A DNA stretch of 64,000 bases from an uncultured Brevundimonas sp. GTDB taxonomy: Bacteria; Pseudomonadota; Alphaproteobacteria; Caulobacterales; Caulobacteraceae. A program made the position numbers and the translations under genes. Below are positions 42,470 to 51,673 of this stretch, one piece after another. Within the stretch, counting starts at the first letter, position 1, and each line of letters opens with the position of its first letter. The notes under the pieces are model-generated. The model was given only the letters and a program-made list of their open reading frames with translations, was not told where the DNA came from and did no database searches. The stretch spans positions 62,001 through 126,000 of the forward strand of contig NZ_CALMFB010000025.1 in NCBI RefSeq assembly GCF_937863155.1. Reading direction: 5' to 3'.

Positions 42470-43912
42470 TCAGACCCAGCTGTAGGCCGTCTTGGTCTGG
42501 GTGTAGAAGTCGATGGCCGCGAAGCCCTGCTCGCGCGGGCCGAAGCTGGACTTCTTCGAACCCCCGAACGGCACGTGATAGTCCACCCCGGCGGTCGGCA
42601 GATTGACCATCACCATCCCCGCCCGCACCCGACGCTGGAAATCGCGGGCGTGTTTCAGCGAGGTGGTGACGATGCCCGATGACAGGCCGAACTCGGTGCC
42701 GTTGGCGACGGACAAGGCCTCTTCATAGTCACGCACCCGCACGGTGGAGACGACGGGGCCGAACACCTCCTCCCGGTTGATCCGCATGGCCGAGTCGGTG
42801 TCGGCGATCAGGGTCGGCTGGACGTACCAGCCGGGCGTGGCGGCGGTGATGCGCTCGCCACCGGCGGCGATGCGGCCGCCCGCCTCGCGCGCGATGTCGA
42901 TGTAGGCGTAGTCGTTCTCCTGCTGGCCCTGGCTGACGGCGGGACCGACCTGGGTGTCGGGCGCCAGGGCGTGACCGACCTTCAGCGCGGCGACCCTTTC
43001 CGCCAAGGCGGCGACGAAGCGGTCGTGGATGCCATCGGTCACGATCAGGCGGCTGGACGCGGTGCAGCGCTGGCCGGTCGAGAAGAAGCCGCCGTCCAGG
43101 GCCACCATCACCGCTCGCTCCAGATCGGCATCGTCCAGCACCACCAGCGGGTTCTTGCCGCCCATCTCCAGCTGCACCCGCGCCTGACGTTTGGCGGCGC
43201 CCAGGGCCACGCCCGCGCCCACGCCCTGAGACCCCGTGAAGGACAGGCCGTCCACCTCGGGATGGTCGACGATGGCCTGGCCAACATCACCGCGGCCGAT
43301 GACCAGGTTGAACACCCCCTCAGGCAGGCCCGCCTCCATCAGGACGTCGGCCAGGGCGCTGGCGGTCGCCGGCGTCGGGCCGGCGGGCTTCATCACCACC
43401 GTATTGCCGAAGGCAAGGGCCGGGGCCGCCTTCCACGCCGGAATGGCGATGGGGAAGTTCCAGGGGGTGATCAGGCCAAAGACCCCCACCGCCTCGCGCC
43501 GGGTCTGCACCTCCACGCCCGGCCGCACGCTGTCCAGGTTCAGCCCATGACGACGCAGGGCCTCGCCCGCGAAATATTTGAAGATGCGCCCGGCGCGCAT
43601 GGTCTCGCCGATCCCTTCGGCCAGGGTCTTGCCCTCTTCGCGCGACAGCAGCCGCCCGATCGCCTCGCGTCGTTCCATCAGCAGGGTTCCGGCGCGGTCC
43701 AGCACGTCGCTGCGCGCCTCGGGCGTGGCTTCGGACCAGGCGGGGAAGGCGGCGCGCGCGGCGGTGACGGCGGCGTCCACCTCGGCCGGGCCGCCCTGGG
43801 GCGTCAGGGCCACCACCTCGTCGGTGTCGGACGGGTTGCGGATTTCGGCGCCGCGCGGGCCGCCGACGCGGCGTCCGCCGATCAGATGGTCAAGGTGCAG
43901 GGTGTCGTCCAT
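42470..43912 (-). CDS. Aldehyde dehydrogenase, alpha-ketoglutarate-semialdehyde type
   Basis: A 480-residue NAD(P)-dependent aldehyde dehydrogenase. Catalytic motifs: TPWNFPIA (150-153), LEMGGKNPLV with Glu249 and GGFFSTGQRCTASSR with Cys283, plus NREEVFGPVVS. The C-terminal DFYTQTKTAYSWV and overall style match 2,5-dioxovalerate (alpha-ketoglutaric semialdehyde) dehydrogenases of oxidative pentose and uronate/aldarate pathways. It would convert the semialdehyde to 2-oxoglutarate. A succinate-semialdehyde dehydrogenase role is the main alternative. It stands alone between the two-component genes and the L,D-transpeptidase gene, so context does not decide. Confidence 0.8.
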   Translation of the reverse strand: MDDTLHLDHLIGGRRVGGPRGAEIRNPSDTDEVVALTPQGGPAEVDAAVTAARAAFPAWSEATPEARSDVLDRAGTLLMERREAIGRLLSREEGKTLAEGIGETMRAGRIFKYFAGEALRRHGLNLDSVRPGVEVQTRREAVGVFGLITPWNFPIAIPAWKAAPALAFGNTVVMKPAGPTPATASALADVLMEAGLPEGVFNLVIGRGDVGQAIVDHPEVDGLSFTGSQGVGAGVALGAAKRQARVQLEMGGKNPLVVLDDADLERAVMVALDGGFFSTGQRCTASSRLIVTDGIHDRFVAALAERVAALKVGHALAPDTQVGPAVSQGQQENDYAYIDIAREAGGRIAAGGERITAATPGWYVQPTLIADTDSAMRINREEVFGPVVSTVRVRDYEEALSVANGTEFGLSSGIVTTSLKHARDFQRRVRAGMVMVNLPTAGVDYHVPFGGSKKSSFGPREQGFAAIDFYTQTKTAYSWV

Positions 43913-43963
43913 GGCGCGCGTCCTCTATCGCAGAGGCCGCTTTACGACGCCCGACGCCGCTTG

Positions 43964-44665
43964 TCAGGCGAAGGCGAACAGCAGCCGGCCCTCGCCCATC
44001 CGCTCGCGCAGCATCGGCAGGTCGGCATGGGCGGTCGAGAAACAGCCGTAGCTGCGGCCCAGCTTGCCTTCGCGAGCCAGGAAGTCCGGGTCGGCGTAGT
44101 CGGCGCCATGCACGATGATGGCCCGCTCGCGCGCTCGGTCGTTGGAGTACTCCAGCCCGTCCAGCAGCACGTTCGGCCCCTGCTGCGGGCCCCAGTTGGC
44201 CCCGGCGGTCACGAAGCTGCCGACCGAGGACATGTGGCTGTCCGGGCGGTTCGAGAAGTCGCGGGCGAACCCCGAATGCGCCGGGTCCGAGCCGCGGCCG
44301 TGACTGGTGCGGAAGGCCGCGACATGGCCGGTGACCAGATCGACCTCATACAGACGCTCTTCGCCCGAGAAGCGCTGGAAATCGACCAGATACATCCGGT
44401 CGCGCAGGGGGATGCGGCGGTGGTGCACGTCCAGGGCGGCCAGGGCGCGGTCCATCAGATCCTTGCGCACGCGGTTGGCGGGATCCAGGGGCGGGGGCGT
44501 GACGGGCTGCTGGGCCGCCATGACCACGCGCGGCGCAGGATCGACCGCCGGGGCCGACGGCGCCAGGCTGGCGGCCGATGGCGCAAGCTGGGTCGACGCC
44601 GCCGAGGAACACCCGGCCAGAAGGGCGGAGCCGCCCAGGATCAGTCCACGTCTCGAAAGCCGCAT
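43964..44665 (-). CDS. Murein L,D-transpeptidase-like lipoprotein (YkuD_2 type)
   Basis: A 233-residue envelope protein. SRRGLILGGSALLAGCSS shows twin arginines and a lipobox with Cys19. A Ala/Pro-rich linker follows, then a catalytic domain with SNRPDSHMSSVGSFVTAG, IIVHGADYAD (His186) and GRSYGCFSTAHADL (Cys208), the His/Cys pair of L,D-transpeptidase-like folds. It fits the murein L,D-transpeptidase catalytic domain family (YkuD_2) found in Proteobacteria. It may cross-link or anchor peptidoglycan; activity is not proven. No operon partner; divergent from the amidohydrolase gene over a 126-bp gap. Confidence 0.8.
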   Translation of the reverse strand: MRLSRRGLILGGSALLAGCSSAASTQLAPSAASLAPSAPAVDPAPRVVMAAQQPVTPPPLDPANRVRKDLMDRALAALDVHHRRIPLRDRMYLVDFQRFSGEERLYEVDLVTGHVAAFRTSHGRGSDPAHSGFARDFSNRPDSHMSSVGSFVTAGANWGPQQGPNVLLDGLEYSNDRARERAIIVHGADYADPDFLAREGKLGRSYGCFSTAHADLPMLRERMGEGRLLFAFA

Positions 44666-44791
44666 GCGACGCCCCTCGCATGTTCACAGGAAGTGACGGG
44701 TTGTTTCAAAACCGGGCGGTGGTTTCAACCTGAGCCTTGGCGGATGCGACCCTGTGTCTATGGTGCAGGACCGTTCCTTAAGGGGGAGCCC

Positions 44792-46111
44792 ATGAAATCC
44801 GTCATCCTGGCCCTGACCGCCGCCATCGCTGTTTCCGCGCCCGCACAGGCGCGCCAAGGCCCGGAATCGCAGGGCATTCCCGCAGGGGGCGAAACCGTGT
44901 TCGTCCAGGCTGGACGCCTGCTGGCCGACCCGGCGGAAGGTTCCGTCCAGCGGGATAAAACTCTCGTGATCCGGGACGGCCGGGTGGTCGAAATCCGCGA
45001 CGGCTTCGTGGGCGAAGGCCGGGTGGTCGATCTGCGCGACGCCTTCGTCCTGCCGGGCCTGATCGACAGCCATGTGCATCTGACCGGCGAAACCAGCGCC
45101 AGTTCGCGCCTGGACGGGGTGACCCAGTCGGAATCGGACCAGGCCCTGATCGGCGCCCGGCACGCGCGTTCGACCCTGATGGCAGGCTTCACCACCGTGG
45201 CCGACCTGGGCGCGTCCAATGAATCCATCTTCGCCCTGCGCGACGCCATCCGGCGCGGCGACGTGCCGGGGCCGCGCATCCTGGCCTCGGGCGCGGCGGT
45301 GTCGGTCCATGGCGGCCATGGCGACATCAACGGCTATCGCGAAGACATCATGCATATGTTCACCGGCGAGAACATCTGTTCGGGACCGGAGGACTGCATG
45401 CGCGCGGTGCGGCTTCAGGTGCGGGCCGGGGCCGACATCATCAAGATCACGGCCACGGGCGGGGTGCTGTCCAACACCGCCGCGGGCCTGGCCCAGCAGT
45501 TTTCGGACGCCGAGCTGGCCGGCATCATCGAGGCCGGACACCGGATGGGCCGCCGCGTCACCGCCCACGCCCACGGCGCCGACGGGGTCAACGCCTTCCT
45601 GCGCGCCGGCGGGGATTCGATCGAACACGGCACCTATGTCGACGCCGACTCCATCCGCCTGTTCCGCCAGAACGGCGCCTGGCTGGTGCCCACTCTGATG
45701 GCCGGGGATTTCGTCACCCGCATCGCCTCAGGTCCGGACAATTTCTTCACCCCGGCCCAGACGGCTAAGGCGCTTCAGGCCGGGCCGCTGATGCTGAACA
45801 TGGTGCGCCGCGCCCATGCGGGCGGGGTGCGGATCGCCTTCGGCACCGATTCCGGCGTCTCGGCCCACGGCGACAACGCCGGCGAGTTCGCCCTGCTGGT
45901 CCGGGCGGGCCTGACGCCGATCGAGGCCATCCGCACCGCCACGGTCAACGCGGCCGAACATCTGGGTCTGGCGGCCGAGGCGGGCCGGATCGCGCCGGGC
46001 ATGCCGGCCGACCTGGTGGCCGTGGCGGGCGATCCGCTGAGCGATGTCACCGAGCTGGAGCGGATGCGTTTCGTGATGAAGGGCGGCGTCGTCTATCGCG
46101 ACGACGAATAG
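44792..46111 (+). CDS. Exported amidohydrolase, prolidase-like
   Basis: A 439-residue binuclear-metal hydrolase with a signal peptide (SVILALTAAIAVSAPAQA). Metal ligands: DSHVHL (H94, H96), bridging Lys218 in DIIKITATGG, His259 in TAHAHGADG, His279 in SIEHGTYVD and Asp in FGTDSGV. It belongs to the cog1228 group that includes Caulobacter Xaa-Pro and Xaa-Arg/Lys dipeptidases, so a periplasmic dipeptidase role is likely. AGGGGGAG lies just before the ATG. It converges with lpxK, the two overlapping by 19 bp at their stops. Substrate specificity is not deducible here. Confidence 0.88.
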   Translation: MKSVILALTAAIAVSAPAQARQGPESQGIPAGGETVFVQAGRLLADPAEGSVQRDKTLVIRDGRVVEIRDGFVGEGRVVDLRDAFVLPGLIDSHVHLTGETSASSRLDGVTQSESDQALIGARHARSTLMAGFTTVADLGASNESIFALRDAIRRGDVPGPRILASGAAVSVHGGHGDINGYREDIMHMFTGENICSGPEDCMRAVRLQVRAGADIIKITATGGVLSNTAAGLAQQFSDAELAGIIEAGHRMGRRVTAHAHGADGVNAFLRAGGDSIEHGTYVDADSIRLFRQNGAWLVPTLMAGDFVTRIASGPDNFFTPAQTAKALQAGPLMLNMVRRAHAGGVRIAFGTDSGVSAHGDNAGEFALLVRAGLTPIEAIRTATVNAAEHLGLAAEAGRIAPGMPADLVAVAGDPLSDVTELERMRFVMKGGVVYRDDE

Positions 46112-47118
46112 GCGGCGATCCGTTCGGCCAGGAAGGCGGTGAAGCCCGCCTGATCCTCGAACCGGGCCGCCACGGGCCAGGCGTGCACGCGCTCGCGCCA
46201 TTCGGGCGGCAGACGCACCCAGTCCTTTTCCGTGGTCACCAGGCCCGCGCCCATCACCGCGGCCCGCTCGGCCAGGAAGGCCAGGTCTTTGGGGCCGAAG
46301 GCGGCGTGGTCGGGGAAGGGGACGAAGTCCACCAGGTCGCATCCGGCGGCGATCAGCGACCGCTCGACCTTCCACGGCTTGGCCACCCCCGCGAACCCGA
46401 CCTGAGGCCCGCCAGGTGGCGGCTCGGCGGGGACCAGTCGCGCGGCGAACACCGGCAGGGGCCGGAACAGGGCGACCAGTTCGCCGTCAATGGTGTCGGC
46501 GTCGCCGGGCGCCAGGATGACCACGGCGTCGGCCCGCGCCAGCCCGGCCTTCAGCGGCTCGCGCATCGGGCCGGACGGAAACACCGATCCGTCGCCGAAC
46601 GGCCATTCGCCGTCGCGTGTCTCGCCGTCCACCACGATCAGGCTGACGGTCTTGTTCAGCGCCGGGTTCTGGTGCCCGTCGTCCAGCACCAGGGCCTGTG
46701 CGCGCCCCGCGACTGCGGCCTGCGCCCCCGACACGCGATCCCGCGCGGCCCAGGCCGGGGCGTCGCGCGCCAGCATCAGCGGCTCATCCCCCACATCGGC
46801 GGCCGTATGGGTGGCCGGATCGACCCGCGTCGGCCCCGCCAGCCGCCCGCCATAGCCGCGCGACAGGGCCTGGGCCTCGATCCCCTGGGCCCGCAGCAGC
46901 CTTAGGATCTCGCGAGACACCGGCGTCTTGCCCGATCCCCCCACCGTCAGGTTTCCGACCGAGATCACCGCCGCGCCGGGATCGACCGGAACCGCCCGCG
47001 CGATGCGCCGCGCCGTCACCCCCGCCCAGACCCACGACAGAGGCTTCAGCAGGAAACGGGTCACCGGCGCATGGCTGCGGTCGCGGCGATACCACCAGCG
47101 GGGGGTCGACAGGCTCAT
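46093..47118 (-). CDS. lpxK: Tetraacyldisaccharide 4'-kinase
   Basis: A 341-residue membrane-associated kinase adding the 4'-phosphate to the lipid A disaccharide precursor. An N-terminal membrane-associated segment (FLLKPLSWVWAGVTARRIA) is followed by the P-loop VISVGNLTVGGSGKTPVS, then LSRGYGG, DVGDEPLMLA and LDDGHQNPAL, all typical of LpxK. The ATG overlaps the waaA stop (ATGA). It ends the msbA-DUF374-waaA-lpxK operon. Its 3' end overlaps the amidohydrolase gene by 19 bp. Length is normal (about 325-345). Confidence 0.95.
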   Translation of the reverse strand: MSLSTPRWWYRRDRSHAPVTRFLLKPLSWVWAGVTARRIARAVPVDPGAAVISVGNLTVGGSGKTPVSREILRLLRAQGIEAQALSRGYGGRLAGPTRVDPATHTAADVGDEPLMLARDAPAWAARDRVSGAQAAVAGRAQALVLDDGHQNPALNKTVSLIVVDGETRDGEWPFGDGSVFPSGPMREPLKAGLARADAVVILAPGDADTIDGELVALFRPLPVFAARLVPAEPPPGGPQVGFAGVAKPWKVERSLIAAGCDLVDFVPFPDHAAFGPKDLAFLAERAAVMGAGLVTTEKDWVRLPPEWRERVHAWPVAARFEDQAGFTAFLAERIAAYSSSR

Positions 47119-48410
47119 CGACGCCTCCGGCCCGGCGCGGGCGGCAGGATCGGCTCCAGCGCGGTCCACAGGCGGTCCAGGTCCGATGACGCCTCGGCCG
47201 CCGCGCGTCGCGCCCGCTCGCCCATGGCGCGGGCGTCGTCCGGCTGGGCCAGCAATGGGCCGACCACGCCCGGCAGGTCCGAAGGCATGGCCACGACCGT
47301 CAGGCCCCCTGCGTCCGCCAGCCCCTGCGTCACCGCGGCCCAGTTGGCGGCGTCCGGCCCGGCGACCACCGGCTTGCTCAGCCGCGCCGGTTCCAAAGGA
47401 TTGTGCCCGCCAACCGGCGCCAGCCCCAGGGCCGGTGCGAACGAGCCGCCCATGACCACCACATCCGCCAACCGCAGCACCAGCCCCATCTCGTTCAGCG
47501 TATCGACCACATAGATGTCGGTCTCGCCCGTCACCGGCTGGCCCTGGGATCGCAGGGCGAAGCGATAGCCGTCGCGCGCCAGGGCCTGGGCGACCTCTGG
47601 CCCTCGCTCGGGGTGGCGGGGCGTCACGATCAGGAACAGCCGTTCGGCCAGGCGATCCAGGGCGCGGACGATGGCGATCTCCTCGCCCTCATGGGTGCTG
47701 ACGGCGGCGACCACGGGCCGGTCGCCGATGGCGGCCGACAGGCGGCTGAAGATGCTGGCGTCATGGGGCAGGGGGCCGCCCGCCAGCTTCAGATTGGCGT
47801 GGCCGTCGATGCGCGCGCCCAGGGACGCCAGCCGCTCGGCCGAGGCCGTGTCCTGGGGCATGACCAGGTCGAACCCGCCCAGCAGCTCGCGCGCCGTCCC
47901 TGCGAACCGGCGCCAGCCCGCCACCGTCTTTTCCGTCACCCGCGCGCTGACCAGGGCGGTCCGCACGCCGCGCGCCCGCGCCTGGGTCAGAAGATTGGGC
48001 CACAACTCGCTTTCCACAAACACCGCCAGCGACGGGCGCCAGTGATCCAGAAACCGGCCGACCACGCCCGGCGCATCGACCGGCGCATACTGGTGGATCA
48101 CGCCGTCGGGCAGGCGCTCGGCCATCACGCCCGCCGCCGTCACCGTGCCGGTGGTGACCAGTATGGCCAGATCCGGGCGCGCCTTTCGGAACCGTTCGAC
48201 CAGCGGCAGCAGGGACACCGCCTCGCCCACGCTGACGCCATGCAGCCAGACCAGGGCGCCGTCCGGCCGTGCGGCCCCGGCATAGCCCAGCCGTTCGTCA
48301 ACGCGATCATCGTCTTCCTTGCCGCGCCGTACGCGGGCGTCCAGCAGGCGCGGGGCCAGCGGCTCGACCAGGCCGGTCAGCCAGCGGTAAAGGGCCAGCG
48401 CCAGGCTCAT
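47115..48410 (-). CDS. waaA: Kdo transferase (3-deoxy-D-manno-octulosonic acid transferase)
   Basis: A 431-residue inner-membrane-bound glycosyltransferase (GT30) attaching Kdo to lipid IVA. An N-terminal hydrophobic segment (ALALYRWLTGLVEPLAP), then WLHGVSVGEAVS with the catalytic Glu, LVTTGTVTAAGV, YAPVDAPGVVGRFLDHWRPS, VFVESELWPNLL and the C-terminal donor region GGSFAPALGLAPVGGHNPLE are all hallmarks. It sits between the DUF374 acyltransferase (1 bp upstream) and lpxK (overlapping), forming a tight operon. Confidence 0.95.
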   Translation of the reverse strand: MSLALALYRWLTGLVEPLAPRLLDARVRRGKEDDDRVDERLGYAGAARPDGALVWLHGVSVGEAVSLLPLVERFRKARPDLAILVTTGTVTAAGVMAERLPDGVIHQYAPVDAPGVVGRFLDHWRPSLAVFVESELWPNLLTQARARGVRTALVSARVTEKTVAGWRRFAGTARELLGGFDLVMPQDTASAERLASLGARIDGHANLKLAGGPLPHDASIFSRLSAAIGDRPVVAAVSTHEGEEIAIVRALDRLAERLFLIVTPRHPERGPEVAQALARDGYRFALRSQGQPVTGETDIYVVDTLNEMGLVLRLADVVVMGGSFAPALGLAPVGGHNPLEPARLSKPVVAGPDAANWAAVTQGLADAGGLTVVAMPSDLPGVVGPLLAQPDDARAMGERARRAAAEASSDLDRLWTALEPILPPAPGRRRR

Positions 48411-48411
48411 C

Positions 48412-49098
48412 TCAGTCGCGCCCCGCCCCGACTAGGGCGTCGGCCCGCGCCTCGGCGGCGTTCAGCCGTTCGGTCCAGTCGGCCAGGACGGCGGCCGTTT
48501 CGCCGCCCTCGGGCCAGGCGACCACATCCCAGACGATGGCGGCGCGGCCGAACGGCAGGGGCAGTATGGCCCGGTCCCACGAGTTCAGCCGGATGGCCGG
48601 GCTGCACGACAGGCCCATCAGCACCACCGGCGCCCCCGACATCCGCGCCAGGGCGCCCAATCCCTCGGCCATGACGCCGGCCGGGCCGCGCGGGCCGTCG
48701 GGGGTGATGGCCAGGCCGCCGACCTTCAGCTGGCGCAGGCCGTCGCGCAGGGCCTGCGAGCCGCCCTTGGCCTGGGCCGCCTTGTCCTTGTTGGCCGACG
48801 ATCCGCGCACGGCGGGAAAGCCGACCCGCGCCATGGCCTTGGCCAGGAATTCGCCGTCCGCCGACAGGGAGATCAGACCCTTGACCGGCTGGGCGCGGTC
48901 CAGCGGCCAGGCGCCGGGCGCCAGCGACAGACGCGAATGCCAGAAGACGCACAGCACCCCGCCGCCCTGGGCCCAGACCGCCTGGGCCGCCGCCTCGTTC
49001 TCGCGCGACCAGCGCATGGTGACGAAACACAGCTGCATCCATGACGCCAGAACCCAGGCCAGGCTGGCCTGGACCCAGGGAATCCGCAGCGGCCTCAC
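48412..49098 (-). CDS. Lysophospholipid acyltransferase-like protein (DUF374)
   Basis: A 228-residue protein of the DUF374 acyltransferase group. It has an N-terminal membrane-proximal segment, WHSRLSLAPGAWPLD (the acyltransferase H-type motif is weak here), then SLSADGEFLAKAM, and the family's diagnostic ITPDGPRGPAGVMAEG. It probably acylates a lipid in the inner membrane, perhaps lipid A or an associated glycerolipid; the acceptor is unknown. The start is GTG at 49098, overlapping the msbA stop (GTGA). Its presence inside the msbA-waaA-lpxK operon is common in alphaproteobacteria. Confidence 0.85.
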   Translation of the reverse strand: MRPLRIPWVQASLAWVLASWMQLCFVTMRWSRENEAAAQAVWAQGGGVLCVFWHSRLSLAPGAWPLDRAQPVKGLISLSADGEFLAKAMARVGFPAVRGSSANKDKAAQAKGGSQALRDGLRQLKVGGLAITPDGPRGPAGVMAEGLGALARMSGAPVVLMGLSCSPAIRLNSWDRAILPLPFGRAAIVWDVVAWPEGGETAAVLADWTERLNAAEARADALVGAGRD

Positions 49099-50918
49099 GC
49101 CACGTCTCCCACCATCGGGCCGCCGTCCAGCGACTGCTGCCGCGCCAGCCGGGCGTAGAGACCGCCCAAGGCCAGCAGATCGGCGTGCGATCCTTCTTCG
49201 ACCACCCGCCCGGCCTCGATCACATAGATGCGGTCGGCGCCCCGCACGGTCGACAGGCGGTGGGCGATCATCAGGGTGGCCCGCCCCTGCATCAGCCGCT
49301 CCAGCGCCGCCTGGACCAGGGCCTCGCTCTCGGTGTCCAGGGCGCTGGTCGCCTCGTCCAGCAGCAGGATGGGCGCATCCTTCAGAAAGGCGCGGGCGAT
49401 GGCGATCCGTTGCCTCTGGCCGCCCGACAGCCGCAGGCCGCCTTCGCCGCCACGCGTCTGATAGCCGTCGGGCAGGGCGGTGATGAAGTCGTGCGCCGCC
49501 GCCGCCCGGGCCGCTTCCTCGATCTGACCTTGCGTCGCGCCGGGGCGGCCATAGGCGATGTTGGCGGCGATGGTGTCGTCGAACAGAAAGGGCTCCTGCG
49601 TCACCAGGGCGATATGGTCGCGCAGGTCGTGCAGCTTTAGCCCCCGCACGTCCCGGCCGTTGATCGTCACCGCGCCCCCGGTCACGTCATAGAAGCGCGG
49701 CAGCAGGCTCAGGATCGTCGACTTGCCCCCGCCCGACGGGCCGACCAGGGCCACGGTCTCGCCCGGCCGTACGGTGATCGACACGTCGCGCAGGGTCGGG
49801 GCGCCGGTTCCATAGGCGAAGGACACGCCGTCCAGCCGCACCTCGGCCGGGCCGCGCGGCAGGGAGGCGGCGTCGGCCGCCTCGCGGATCTCGGGCTGGA
49901 TGTCCAGGGCGTCGAACAGGCGCCGCGCGGCCGTCAGCCCCTCGGTCATCACCGTCTGAAGATTGGTCACCTGGCGCAGCGACTGGCCCGCCGCCATCAG
50001 CAGGCCGATGAAGGCGGCGAAGGCGCCCACCGTCATGGCGCCCTGCTGCGCCCGCCATCCGGCATAGGCCATCACGGCCGCGACCACGATCATGGCCACC
50101 AGATTGCTGGTCGGGCCGGCGAAGGCGCGGGCGTCGGCGGACTTGATGACATGGCGCTGGCGCCGGCCCACCACCTCGCCCACGCGGGCCTCTTCGGCCG
50201 CTTCGCGGTTCTCGATCTTGATCAGCCGCACCCCGTCCAGATTCTCCATCAGGGCGGTGGACAGAACCTCGGTCTCCTTCATCGCCCCGGTCGTGGCCTT
50301 GCGCGTCCGGCGCGAGAAGCGGCGCAGCACCAGGCTGATCATCGGCGCGCCCAAGAGCACGATCAGCGTCAGCCGCCAGTCGATGAAGGCCATGGCCCCC
50401 ATCACGGCGACCAGGGTCAGGCCGTGCTGGGTGTAGTTGACCACGCCGTTGGTGAAGGCCTCGCGCACCAGATTGGCGTCGAACAGCACGCTGGAGACGA
50501 AGGCGCCCGAATGCTGGCTGCGCAGGCGGGCCAGATCGGCGCGGATCATGGCCCCGAACAGTCGGATCTGGATGTCGCCGACGATGCCGTGACCCAGCCG
50601 GTTGACCAGGGCCGCCTGGCCCAGGGCCGCCGCCGTCCACACCAGGGCCACGCCGATGATCAGGGCGGGGATGTAATGCAGCGCCCGCCCGGCCGGAACC
50701 TGGACCAGGCCCCACACCTTGACCGGCGCGCCCTGGAACAGGCCGTCGATGGCCGGCTCCAGCAGTTGCAGCACGGTGGCCGACATGATGCCGGCCACGC
50801 CGGCGCAGGCCATGGCCGCGGCCAGGGCGCCGACATGATGCGAAAGATAGTCGCGCCAGATGCGCGCCATCAGCGGGCGCAGGGGCTGGGGTTCGGACGG
50901 GACGGTCGTCTCGGTCAT
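49095..50918 (-). CDS. msbA: MsbA-like lipid A ABC exporter
   Basis: A 607-residue half-transporter with a six-helix membrane domain (for example YIPALIIGVALVWTAAALGQ) and a nucleotide-binding domain: Walker A GPSGGGKST, Q-loop LVTQEPFLFDDTIAANIAYG, signature RLSGGQRQRIAIARAF, Walker B ILLLDEATSALDTESEA and switch MIAHRLSTVR. First gene of the lipid A operon, it should flip lipid A-core across the inner membrane. The frame extends to a TTG at 50948; ATG 50918 with GAGGG before it is preferred. Divergent from the phosphatase gene at 50999, an 80-bp shared control region. Confidence 0.92.
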   Translation of the reverse strand: MTETTVPSEPQPLRPLMARIWRDYLSHHVGALAAAMACAGVAGIMSATVLQLLEPAIDGLFQGAPVKVWGLVQVPAGRALHYIPALIIGVALVWTAAALGQAALVNRLGHGIVGDIQIRLFGAMIRADLARLRSQHSGAFVSSVLFDANLVREAFTNGVVNYTQHGLTLVAVMGAMAFIDWRLTLIVLLGAPMISLVLRRFSRRTRKATTGAMKETEVLSTALMENLDGVRLIKIENREAAEEARVGEVVGRRQRHVIKSADARAFAGPTSNLVAMIVVAAVMAYAGWRAQQGAMTVGAFAAFIGLLMAAGQSLRQVTNLQTVMTEGLTAARRLFDALDIQPEIREAADAASLPRGPAEVRLDGVSFAYGTGAPTLRDVSITVRPGETVALVGPSGGGKSTILSLLPRFYDVTGGAVTINGRDVRGLKLHDLRDHIALVTQEPFLFDDTIAANIAYGRPGATQGQIEEAARAAAAHDFITALPDGYQTRGGEGGLRLSGGQRQRIAIARAFLKDAPILLLDEATSALDTESEALVQAALERLMQGRATLMIAHRLSTVRGADRIYVIEAGRVVEEGSHADLLALGGLYARLARQQSLDGGPMVGDVA

Positions 50919-50998
50919 CGGCCCTCGGTCGGACGGCTGGGCGGTCAAGTCAAGCCGGGCGGATGACGCCCGGCGCGCAAGGCCCTAAAGAGCAGGCC

Positions 50999-51664
50999 AT
51001 GACCGGCGCGGACCTGAGCACGCGATGGGGCCGATTCAAGGCCCATTGGCGCTATTTCTGGGGGGATCACGCCTTCCTGCGCACGGCGTTTTCCAACGCC
51101 CACTGGCTGGGGCCGGACCTGGTGCGCACCAACCAGCCGTCGCCGGGACAGCTGGCCTATTGGAAACGGCGTGGCGTGCGCACCGTGGTCAATCTGCGCG
51201 GGGCGCGGAACGAACCCTATTACTGGCTGGAGGCCGACGCCTGTCGCCGCCTGGGCCTGACGCTGATCGACGCGCCGCTGGATTCGCGTGACGCGCCTGG
51301 CGCTGACAGGGTGCGCCGGGCGCGCGACCTGTTCCGCACGATCGACTATCCCGCCCTGATCCACTGCAAGTCCGGGGCGGACCGGGCCGGACTGATGGCG
51401 GTGATGTACCGGCATTTCCATCTGGGCCAGCCGGTGTCGGTCGCCATGGCCGAACTGGGCAAGCGCACCCTGCATCATCGCGAAGGCCAGACCGGGGTGC
51501 TGGATTATGTGCTGGAACGCTATGTCGCCGAGGGCGAACCTGAGGGCCTGGACCTGCTGCAATGGGTCGAGCGGCCGGACTATGACCCCAAGGCCATCCG
51601 CGCCGACTTCAAGGCGTCGTGGTGGGGAACCCTGCTGACCGAACGGCTGCTGCGGCGCGAATAG
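50999..51664 (+). CDS. Tyrosine/dual-specificity phosphatase-like protein, CtpA-like
   Basis: A 221-residue cysteine phosphatase. The signature loop is IHCKSGADRAG with nucleophile Cys123 and Arg129; VVNLRGARNEPYY, an upstream loop, and PLDSRDAPG with a candidate general acid precede it. No membrane helix is evident, though the N-terminus is aromatic (HWRYFWGDH). In Caulobacter the PTP homologue CtpA affects envelope integrity and has been tied to lipid A phosphate processing; the position divergent from msbA supports a similar envelope role. The assignment to CtpA is from memory of that protein and context, not from alignment. AGCAGG precedes ATG 50999. Confidence 0.8.
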   Translation: MTGADLSTRWGRFKAHWRYFWGDHAFLRTAFSNAHWLGPDLVRTNQPSPGQLAYWKRRGVRTVVNLRGARNEPYYWLEADACRRLGLTLIDAPLDSRDAPGADRVRRARDLFRTIDYPALIHCKSGADRAGLMAVMYRHFHLGQPVSVAMAELGKRTLHHREGQTGVLDYVLERYVAEGEPEGLDLLQWVERPDYDPKAIRADFKASWWGTLLTERLLRRE

Positions 51665-51673
51665 GCGGCGGTT

